NCBI GenBank assembly: GCA_031285975.1
Contig: JAITVE010000066.1
Span: forward strand, 1 to 9,616
Length of the DNA stretch: 9,616 bases
From: Candidatus Adiutrix sp.
GTDB lineage: Bacteria > Desulfobacterota > Desulfarculia > Adiutricales > Adiutricaceae
Reading direction: 5' to 3'
This document shows, one piece after another, positions 1-5,201 of the stretch. The translations under genes and the position numbers were made by a program. The notes below the pieces were generated by a model. That model was not told the DNA's origin and ran no database searches. It worked only from the letters and a program-made list of their open reading frames with translations. Positions within the stretch are counted from its first letter, which is position 1. Each line of letters opens with the position of its first letter.

Positions 1-1
1 C

Positions 2-784
2 ATCCCCCTTCTGGCGCATCATTTCCTCGAAAAATACAGCACGGCCCAGAAAAAGGATGTGCGCAAGCTTTCGGCCTACGCCCTGGACATCCTCTCCCGC
101 TACCACTTCCCCGGCAACATACGGGAGCTTGAGAACATTATCGAGCGTTCCGTGGCCCTGGAGCAGTCCAACATCATTTTGCCCGAAAGCCTGCGCCTGG
201 CCGACTTCAAGCGCAATGTGGCCGAGCCGCCCCCCGCGCCGCCGTCTTTCGGCCAGCCGCTCTACGGCGGCGCCCCCCCGGCCCCCCTGGCCTGGCCGAA
301 GGCCGCCGCCCCCGGGCGCGGCTTCGCCGAAACCGCCGTGCTGCCGAGCCTGCCGCCGGGCGGCATTGACGACCTCTTGGCCGGGCTGGAAGTCTATTAC
401 CTCTACCGCGCCCTGGCGGCCTCCGGCAACGCCCGCGGGCGCACGGCCACTGCCCTGACCATCAGCCCCTGGCGGCTGCGGGCCCGCCTGGTGGCCTATG
501 AACTGGCGGATTTGAGCGCCGGGAAGCTGGCCTCCCTCGGCCCCGACCGTTTCCCCAAGCCCGATCTCCCCCAGGGCCTGGCCCCGGACTGGACGGCCAC
601 GGAACTCAACCTGGACGAAATCCTCCTGGCCGTGGAACGCCACTTCATCCACGAAGCCCTGACCACCGGCGGCGGCAACAAAACCGAAGCCGCCTCCCTC
701 CTGGGCCTCTCCCGCCGCTCTTTCCAGCACCGCCTGGACAAAACCAACTACGAAGCCTGGGAAGTCAGCCAGCTCAATGTGTGA
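2..784 (+). CDS. Sigma-54-dependent (NtrC-type) transcriptional activator, 3' end only
   Basis: This is the C-terminal 260 residues of a bacterial enhancer-binding protein; the frame is open at the left edge, so the true start, any sensor domain and the Walker motifs lie outside. Proteins of this family use ATP hydrolysis to remodel sigma-54 RNA polymerase bound at -24/-12 promoters. The first ~60 residues are the end of the AAA+ module, with the family signature F-PGNIRELEN (codons 107-136), whose Arg corresponds to the sensor II region. A Pro/Ala-rich linker follows. The C-terminus has a typical Fis-type helix-turn-helix (codons 614-751, core GGGNKTEAASLLGLSRRSF), preceded by a second, diverged unit of the same shape (codons 368-505). 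The stop is 46 nt before the porin start, so the two may be co-transcribed, and the porin is a plausible target. Family assignment is firm; the signal and regulon cannot be read. Confidence 0.93.
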   Translation: MPLLAHHFLEKYSTAQKKDVRKLSAYALDILSRYHFPGNIRELENIIERSVALEQSNIILPESLRLADFKRNVAEPPPAPPSFGQPLYGGAPPAPLAWPKAAAPGRGFAETAVLPSLPPGGIDDLLAGLEVYYLYRALAASGNARGRTATALTISPWRLRARLVAYELADLSAGKLASLGPDRFPKPDLPQGLAPDWTATELNLDEILLAVERHFIHEALTTGGGNKTEAASLLGLSRRSFQHRLDKTNYEAWEVSQLNV

Positions 785-830
785 TTGGGATGGCTGCGCA
801 GGCTCCACATTGACAGAATGGGGTCGCTCA

Positions 831-2216
831 ATGAAACCGTTGATCCGCCTGATAATGATAGCCCTGCTTCTATCCATCGCCCCAACGGCCCGGGCCGCCG
901 ACAATGCGAGTCCGGCCGCCGCGCCCGAAGCCTCCTCCCCCTTCTGGCGCGACGCCAAATTCTCCGCCAATCTCTATTATTTCCAACGGTACCGTGACCG
1001 CTTGGAAAAATCGACCGACCACTATGGAGTCAACCTGAGCCACGCCAGTAGCCAGCTTTCCCTCGACTTTGAATCCGGCTGGCTGGGGGATTTTTTGGGC
1101 TTTGACTTCGGCGTTTTCGGGGCCTATGATTTTTATAACGACAGCGCCGGGGCCGACCACGAAATGAACTTCGTCTACTGGCGCGACCCCTGGCACCCGG
1201 AATGGAACAGCAGTAAAAATAAAGACGCCGCCTCAGTCTACAAGGCCCTGATGAAAATGAAGGCCGGGCCGCTCTGGGCCAGGGCCGGGTATTTCCAGCC
1301 CCAGGGGCCGGGGGTGCTGGGCGTGAACTGGTCATTTTTGCCGGGGACTTATCAGGGGGCCGAAGTCGGGGCCGACCTGGGCCGCCTCACCCTGGCCGTG
1401 GCCTGGGCCGACGAATACAAGGCCCCCTGGTACACCGACACCTACCATTTCCAAAAGGCTGACGGGCGCGGCAACTTCCAGCAGGTGGACTACCTGTGGT
1501 CACTGGGGGCCCGCTACCAGGCCACCGAGCGGCTGAGCTTGGAAGCCGCCTACGGCCAGTCGCAGAGCTACCTCTGGAACGCCCACCTCAAAGCCAAATA
1601 CGAGCTTCCGCTGGCAGACGGCGACACCCTCCGCCTGGCCGCCCACAGCTATTTCATAAATGATATCAACGGCGCGGGGGCCATGGACGACAATGTCAGC
1701 GCCACGGCCCTGCAGCAATACCTGGCCGCTATCTACAGCACAGGCCCCTGGACGCTGAACGCCGAGTTCACCTACAGCCGGGCCCCCCACGAGCAGGCCG
1801 GGCAGGTCAACTATTTCGCCTACCGCCTGGTGCGCCCCTCGGGCGGGGCCAAGGGGGCCTACGAGCCGTGGTGGGATTTGCGGAGCGACTGGGATCATCA
1901 CCAGGAAAAAGCCGTCTTCTTCAAAGCCGGACGCGCCCTGGACGACCTGGGCCTCAGCGGCGTGAAAGCGGCCGTCTCCGGGGCTTACGGCTGGGGCGGC
2001 CGGGCCTGGGGTTCGCCCGAGACCTTCAGCGAAGCCGCCCTGGGCCTCGACCTGAGCTACACCGTGGATCAAGGCCCGCTGGCCGGGGCCATTTTCGCCC
2101 TCCACTTCACCTATTACGACAACCGCACTGACCTCCCCAGTTGGGACACCTTCCAGAACGCCTTTCAGGACGAGCACGATGTGAAGTTCACCATGATTAT
2201 TCCGCTCACCAAGTGA
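831..2216 (+). CDS. Outer-membrane porin, OprD/chitoporin-like
   Basis: A 461-residue predicted outer-membrane beta-barrel, probably for diffusion of a small solute. I chose the ATG at 831 because it opens directly on a Sec signal peptide: MKPLIR n-region, hydrophobic core, and a TARA cleavage site after about residue 22. A weak GGGG lies 7 nt upstream. The in-frame ATG at 777 overlaps the regulator's stop but would add 18 polar residues before the signal peptide, so it is less likely. The mature protein is rich in Tyr/Trp/Phe and alternating polar/hydrophobic strands. It begins with a FW-DAK-SANLYYF-RYRDR stretch and ends DEHDVKFTMIIPLTK, which resembles the N- and C-termini of OprD-family porins. 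The length also fits that family. The barrel assignment is strong; the OprD sub-family and substrate are inference. No clear terminator follows. Confidence 0.75.
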   Translation: MKPLIRLIMIALLLSIAPTARAADNASPAAAPEASSPFWRDAKFSANLYYFQRYRDRLEKSTDHYGVNLSHASSQLSLDFESGWLGDFLGFDFGVFGAYDFYNDSAGADHEMNFVYWRDPWHPEWNSSKNKDAASVYKALMKMKAGPLWARAGYFQPQGPGVLGVNWSFLPGTYQGAEVGADLGRLTLAVAWADEYKAPWYTDTYHFQKADGRGNFQQVDYLWSLGARYQATERLSLEAAYGQSQSYLWNAHLKAKYELPLADGDTLRLAAHSYFINDINGAGAMDDNVSATALQQYLAAIYSTGPWTLNAEFTYSRAPHEQAGQVNYFAYRLVRPSGGAKGAYEPWWDLRSDWDHHQEKAVFFKAGRALDDLGLSGVKAAVSGAYGWGGRAWGSPETFSEAALGLDLSYTVDQGPLAGAIFALHFTYYDNRTDLPSWDTFQNAFQDEHDVKFTMIIPLTK

Positions 2217-2241
2217 ACTTTACGAACAGTGTCAAAAACAC

Positions 2242-2271
2242 TTGAAAAATTGAAAAAAGATAGGGTATAGT
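2242..2271 (+). promoter_or_regulatory. Putative sigma-70-type promoter for the chemoreceptor gene
   Basis: TTGAAA (2242-2247) and TATAGT (2266-2271) are separated by 18 nt in an A/T-rich patch just after the porin. The match to TTGACA/TATAAT is 5/6 in each box. Transcription would start near 2278 and give a leader of about 320 nt before the chemoreceptor ATG. No sigma-28 flagellar-type promoter was seen in this gap. Confidence 0.55.
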
Positions 2272-2354
2272 AGAAAAAAGGCCGCACGCGTCGGCCGCCC
2301 CGGCCCGGCGGGCGCGTCCCCGAGCTTTTGGCTCCAGGGGCGCACCCTTGGGGA

Positions 2355-2477
2355 ATGGTCAATTCCCGCGTTACTGCTTGTCTTGTGATTTTTGCAACTG
2401 TCCTTATTCTCTCTGCCTGCATTCCGGCTTCCGCCGTTCTCTTGACCTTGTTTCGCGTTTTTTCCGTCTCTTTTTGA
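2355..2477 (+). CDS. Possible 40-residue hydrophobic/lipoprotein-like small ORF in the leader
   Basis: An ATG at 2355 opens 40 codons ending in TGA at 2475-2477. The product would have a short basic n-region, a hydrophobic stretch and an LSAC lipobox-like motif around residues 19-22, then a hydrophobic tail. Against it being real: roughly half the codons end in A or T, unlike the neighbouring genes; the stretch is pyrimidine-rich, which by itself yields hydrophobic residues; and the only purine-rich sequence upstream is poorly spaced (GGGGA touching the ATG, or AGGGG 14 nt away). The ATG lies in the left arm of the 2351-2367 hairpin. It could be a leader peptide or chance. Confidence 0.2.
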   Translation: MVNSRVTACLVIFATVLILSACIPASAVLLTLFRVFSVSF

Positions 2478-2587
2478 CTACGGCACGGTTTCGTTTCCGT
2501 AAGGAGCCTCTCGCAAGTCAGCCAGTCCCGGCCGCCCGACAGACTCGCCTGAACATTCCGGCGAATTGCACCCCACGACCGAACAAT

Positions 2588-2593
2588 AAGGAG
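2588..2593 (+). promoter_or_regulatory. Strong Shine-Dalgarno of the chemoreceptor gene
   Basis: AAGGAG ends 7 nt before the ATG at 2601, which fixes the start of the chemoreceptor. The surrounding 10-mer TAAGGAGCCT is repeated exactly at 2500-2509, where no start codon is suitably placed. Confidence 0.85.
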
Positions 2594-2600
2594 CCTGGCA

Positions 2601-4043
2601 ATGTTTAGCTGGTCAATAAAAAAACAAGTTTTCGCTATCCTCATCCTGATGACCGTTGTGGCCGCCATCATCTGCGGCGCGGGCATTTACGGCATGGTCG
2701 GCATTCGGGGCGCGGTGGAGGAAGTCAACGCCACCGCCCAGCGGCAGGCCGAAATCGACGCCCTGGCCACGAAAATAAACGAAGTCATCATCGGCGTGCG
2801 CGAGGTGGTGCTGACGGCGGATCAGGAGCAAAAGCTGGCCAACAGCAAAATGCTGGATCAGGAAGCGGCCGAGATTGACGCGCAAATGCGCTCCATCGGC
2901 GCCGTCACCCGCCTGAAAGAAGATTGGGCCCAGCTTGAGGCGCTGTGGGAGCAGCACAAGGGCATTGTCGCCGAGATTGTGCGGCTGTCCCTGGGCGGGC
3001 AAAACGAGGCTGCCGTGAAAGTCATGGCCGAGCAGTGCAACCCCACGCGGGCCAAAGAGACGGCCATTTTAGGGGAAATTCTGAACAAGCAGCAGGGCTT
3101 TCTCGCCGCCGCCCAGCAGGGCGCGGGGAGCACCTATTCACGGTCGGTGCTCACCCTGCTGTCCGTGGCCGTGGCGGGCATTTTGTTCAGCCTGGCCCTG
3201 GGCTGGCTGGCCACGAGCCGCCTGGCCAGGAATCTCAACCTGATGATTGAGGAACTTTCAGAAGGCTCCCTGGAGTTGGAACGCATTTCCGCGGAAATAT
3301 CCAGCGCCTCCCATTCCCTGGCCCAGGCCTCGTCCGAGCAGGCGGCCAGCCTGGAAAACACCTCCGCCACTCTGGAAGAGATGTCTTCCATGACCAAACA
3401 GAACGCCGATAACGCCAACAAAACCAGCCAGAGCACCGAGCAGACGGTGCAGCGGATAGCCGATGGCGGCCGGGCCGTGGAAACGGTGCGCCGGGCTATG
3501 GATGAAATCAGCCGGTCGTCCGAGCAGGTGGGGCAGATTGTGAAAACCATTGAAAGCATAGCCTTTCAGACCAACCTTTTGGCCCTGAACGCGGCGGTGG
3601 AGGCGGCCAGGGCCGGCGAGGCCGGGCAGGGCTTCGCGGTGGTGGCCGACGAGGTGCGCAACCTGGCCCTGCGCTCGGCCCAGGCCGCTCAGGACACCAC
3701 CGAACTGATACAAAACACGGTGCGCCAGGTCAACGAGGGCGCGGGCAACGTGGAAAACCTGACCGCCAGCTTCCAGCAAATCGAAACCGGGGCCCAGGAG
3801 GTGGGCGGCCTGATTGCGGAAATAACGGCGGCCACTAACGAGCAGGCCCAGGGGGTCAACCAGGTCAACGATTCCGTCTCGCAGATGGATAAAGTCACCC
3901 AGTCCAACGCGGCCATGGCCGAAGAAACGGCCTCCGCCTCCGCCGCCCTGGCGGAACGCACCGTCAAGCTCAAAGACGTGGTGTACCAGCTGACCGAAGT
4001 CATTCACGGCCAAGGCTCCGCCCGAAAAACCCTGGCGGGCTGA
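2601..4043 (+). CDS. Methyl-accepting chemotaxis protein with four-helix-bundle-type sensor domain
   Basis: A 480-residue inner-membrane chemoreceptor that would signal through CheW/CheA to the motor or another output. Membrane helices are at about residues 9-31 and 183-204. The ~150 residues between them are helical and polar, as in 4HB-type periplasmic sensors. The cytoplasmic part has the near-invariant hairpin tip (E318[21 protein letters not shown] to R353, including [14 protein letters not shown]), which contacts CheA/CheW. Adaptation-type segments flank it ([16 protein letters not shown], and the mirrored [10 protein letters not shown] near the C-terminus). Between TM2 and the signalling helix there is only ~30 residues, too short for a full two-helix HAMP domain. 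No C-terminal CheR-binding pentapeptide is present. The start is set by a good AAGGAG. The family is certain; the ligand is unknown. It appears monocistronic, with its own promoter and a downstream terminator. Confidence 0.95.
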   Translation: MFSWSIKKQVFAILILMTVVAAIICGAGIYGMVGIRGAVEEVNATAQRQAEIDALATKINEVIIGVREVVLTADQEQKLANSKMLDQEAAEIDAQMRSIGAVTRLKEDWAQLEALWEQHKGIVAEIVRLSLGGQNEAAVKVMAEQCNPTRAKETAILGEILNKQQGFLAAAQQGAGSTYSRSVLTLLSVAVAGILFSLALGWLATSRLARNLNLMIEELSEGSLELERISAEISSASHSLAQASSEQAASLENTSATLEEMSSMTKQNADNANKTSQSTEQTVQRIADGGRAVETVRRAMDEISRSSEQVGQIVKTIESIAFQTNLLALNAAVEAARAGEAGQGFAVVADEVRNLALRSAQAAQDTTELIQNTVRQVNEGAGNVENLTASFQQIETGAQEVGGLIAEITAATNEQAQGVNQVNDSVSQMDKVTQSNAAMAEETASASAALAERTVKLKDVVYQLTEVIHGQGSARKTLAG

Positions 4044-4052
4044 AAAAGCCCT

Positions 4053-4080
4053 TTGAAAAATCGGCCGGAAGAGGTACAGT
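4053..4080 (+). promoter_or_regulatory. Promoter-like element just after the chemoreceptor stop
   Basis: TTGAAA (4053-4058) and TACAGT (4075-4080) are spaced by 16 nt. The -35 hexamer is identical to the one proposed upstream of the chemoreceptor. If active, it would start a short transcript near 4087 that ends at the strong terminator at 4169-4206. Confidence 0.3.
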
Positions 4081-4086
4081 GCAAAA

Positions 4087-4207
4087 AACCGAGGGGCTCG
4101 TTCCGCCCCGGCCTGTGAGCAAGAGGCCGCCGGATACGTCCCCCTGAATCATACGATTCAACGGTTCCGCCCCACGGGAACGGCTCGTTCCCCTGGGGCA
4201 GTTTTTA
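4087..4207 (+). ncRNA. Candidate ~120-nt structured small RNA (or structured 3' UTR)
   Basis: The stretch contains back-to-back hairpins and no reading frame: GGGGC/GCCCC (4093-4097 with 4105-4109), GGCCT/AGGCC (4110-4114 with 4124-4128), TGAATC/GATTCA (4145-4150 with 4155-4160), then the terminator stem. Two 10-mers occur twice within it: GGCTCGTTCC (4095-4104 and 4182-4191) and GTTCCGCCCC (4100-4109 and 4164-4173). With the promoter-like boxes at 4053-4080 it has the anatomy of an independent small RNA. It could equally be the processed 3' UTR of the chemoreceptor mRNA. I do not recognise it as a known RNA family. Confidence 0.35.
4169..4206 (+). terminator. Strong rho-independent terminator
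   Basis: GCCCCA (4169-4174) pairs with TGGGGC (4194-4199), and GGGAACG (4176-4182) pairs with CGTTCCC (4186-4192), with one C-C mismatch and a GCT loop. The stem is 13 bp and is followed by AG and five T (4202-4206). It ends transcription from the chemoreceptor gene and any small RNA in the gap, and isolates the next operon. Confidence 0.9.
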
Positions 4208-4220
4208 TTGCGGGCGGGCT

Positions 4221-4255
4221 ATTTGGGCCGGCGATGCGCTCTTGATTTGGGCCGG
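4221..4255 (+). repeat. Paired 11-bp direct repeat ATTTGGGCCGG upstream of the coiled-coil/OmpA operon
   Basis: ATTTGGGCCGG occurs at 4221-4231 and 4245-4255, 24 bp from start to start, a little over two helical turns. The second copy overlaps the proposed -35 box and also forms an inverted repeat with TTCCGGCC at 4312-4319 (GGCCGGAA at 4250-4257). Position and spacing suit a regulator binding site, but no regulator is identified. Confidence 0.4.
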
Positions 4256-4273
4256 AATATATAGTAGTATACT
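4242..4273 (+). promoter_or_regulatory. Possible promoter of the coiled-coil/OmpA/tsaB operon
   Basis: An abrupt A/T-rich patch (4256-4310) holds TATACT (4268-4273, inside the palindrome AGTATACT) and TATAGT (4260-4265). The nearest -35-like hexamer is TTGATT (4242-4247), which gives a long 20-nt spacer to TATACT, so the exact boxes are uncertain. A promoter is expected here because a strong terminator lies just upstream. A perfect TATAAT at 4350-4355 abuts the ATG at 4357 and has no -35 partner. Confidence 0.35.
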
Positions 4274-4356
4274 CGATACACTCGTACTTTATCGTGTGGA
4301 GACACTATCTTTTCCGGCCGATGCGGCCAAACCGAATACAGGGCGGTACTATAATC

Positions 4357-5166
4357 ATGGATACTCACAACCCCAAGGAACAGCCGTCCAGCGGCGCGCC
4401 CATGGATCAAGTCCGCGAAATTCTTTTCGGGGCCCAGTTGAAAGATATGGAAGTGCGCTTCAAGCGTCAGGAAGAGCGTTTTTTACGGGAAATTCACGAA
4501 GTGAAGGATTCCCTGAAAACGCGGCTGGACTCCCTGGAAAATTTCATGAAAAGCGAAGTGGCCTCCCTTCTGGAACGCCTGAAAAGCGAGCAGGAGGAAC
4601 GCGAGGCGGCCCAGAAGGCCGAGCAGCGCGACCGGGCCGAGGCCCTGGCGGCAGAGCAGCGTGAGCGGCAGGAAGCGCTCAGGGCCGAAGAGCGCGAGCG
4701 GCAGTCCGCCCAGCAGGCTGAAGAGCGGGAACGGCAGGAAGCCATGGCCCGCCTGGGCGGCGAAGCGGCGGCCCTGGCCGAAACCTTTGAACGCAAGCTC
4801 TCCAAGCTGGCCAACACTGTGGACGCCGCCGAGCGGGAACTGCGCGCGCTCATCCTGGGCGAAAGCGGCGGCCTGACGGACAAAATCGAGGGCAAATACG
4901 CCGAGGCCCTGAACGTGGTGGCCAAAACCGCCGCCCAAATCCGCTCCGACATGGTGTACCGCACGGCCCTGACCGGCATGTTCGCCGAAATGGTCGGGGG
5001 CCTGTCCCGGCCCTGGAACGATGAAAGCCTGGAAGCCCGCGACAGCGCACCCCTGGACGCGCCCGCCGAAACCGGCGATTTTGCCAGCCAGGAAAACCAG
5101 GCTCAGGAAGACCAGGCCGACGACCTGCCCCAGGTGGCCCAACTCGGCAGCGCCGATAACTATTAA
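4357..5166 (+). CDS. Cytoplasmic hendecad coiled-coil protein, partner of the OmpA-domain protein
   Basis: A 269-residue charged protein with no signal peptide or membrane helix, so probably cytoplasmic. I place the start at ATG 4357 (weak AGGGCGG about 10 nt upstream); GTG 4294 and ATG 4321 are in-frame alternatives. Residues 19-31 carry a conserved-looking motif, VREILFGAQLKDM. A long Glu/Arg/Gln-rich coiled coil follows, with five tandem 11-residue units at residues 77-131. A second helical block (about 132-225) contains IRSDMVYRTALTGMFAEM, and the C-terminus is an acidic tail. The OmpA-domain gene starts 35 nt downstream and repeats the N-terminal motif, which suggests a shared complex. 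I have seen similar gene pairs in other proteobacteria annotated only as hypothetical plus OmpA family. I know of no assigned function. A structural adaptor role is inference. Confidence 0.85.
   Translation: MDTHNPKEQPSSGAPMDQVREILFGAQLKDMEVRFKRQEERFLREIHEVKDSLKTRLDSLENFMKSEVASLLERLKSEQEEREAAQKAEQRDRAEALAAEQRERQEALRAEERERQSAQQAEERERQEAMARLGGEAAALAETFERKLSKLANTVDAAERELRALILGESGGLTDKIEGKYAEALNVVAKTAAQIRSDMVYRTALTGMFAEMVGGLSRPWNDESLEARDSAPLDAPAETGDFASQENQAQEDQADDLPQVAQLGSADNY
4585..4749 (+). repeat. Five tandem 33-bp units encoding an 11-residue coiled-coil repeat
   Basis: Units begin at 4585, 4618, 4651, 4684 and 4717, each exactly 33 bp. The consensus is A-E-[EQ]-R-[ED]-R-[QA]-E-A-x-x. Unit 1 is the most diverged; units 3 to 5 are the closest to each other. 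Hendecad periodicity favours a nearly straight or right-handed coiled coil. The exact unit length suggests growth by in-frame tandem duplication. Confidence 0.85.
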
Positions 5167-5201
5167 TCCGGCCGGGGTGACTGGCGTGCAGGTAGCGTAA
5201 G

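Larger units (their letters stand above)
2278..2600 (+). promoter_or_regulatory. Long structured 5' leader upstream of the chemoreceptor
   Basis: This gene-poor stretch starts with GC-rich foldable sequence and becomes pyrimidine-rich. Three successive hairpins can be drawn: GGCCG/CGGCC (2280-2284 with 2292-2296); a long stem 2310-2325 with 2331-2347 (GGG, GCG, CCCC and GAGC paired with GCTC, GGGG, CGC and CCC, with one mismatch and a small internal loop); and GGGAAT/ATTCCC (2351-2356 with 2362-2367). No U-run follows the long stem, so it is not a classic terminator. I do not recognise a known riboswitch; in particular I do not see the c-di-GMP-I signature that often precedes chemoreceptor genes. 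The rest (2368-2586) shows only a possible small ORF and a duplicated Shine-Dalgarno block. Confidence 0.4.

Noticed and set aside
777..830. Upstream ATG giving an 18-residue longer porin
   Set aside because: It would place polar residues before a well-formed signal peptide; ATG 831 explains the N-terminus better.
1500..2177. Long reverse-strand open frames opposite the porin, the chemoreceptor (3258-4013), the coiled-coil gene (4483-5142) and the OmpA gene (4850-5635 and 6252-6827)
   Set aside because: They are mirror frames of GC-rich coding sequence, with Gly/Ala/Arg/Pro-rich or low-complexity products and no domain signature, while the + strand carries recognisable families.
2184..2220. 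AAGTTCAC/GTGAACTT inverted repeat at the porin stop as a terminator
   Set aside because: Only 8 bp, a 21-nt loop and no following T-run; I do not call termination here.
2348..2608. 86-codon TTG-initiated frame in the chemoreceptor leader
   Set aside because: Odd composition rich in Arg/Phe/Cys, a rare start codon, overlap with the chemoreceptor start and no ribosome-binding site.
4132..4160. Small hairpins with TACG/ATAC loops considered as a guanidine-II (mini-ykkC) riboswitch
   Set aside because: The required pair of ACGR-loop hairpins is not present, and a strong terminator rather than a gene follows directly.
5151..5158. GCCGATAA resembling a sigma-28 -10 element before the OmpA gene
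   Set aside because: No TAAA-type -35 at the right distance, and it lies in coding sequence of the preceding gene.
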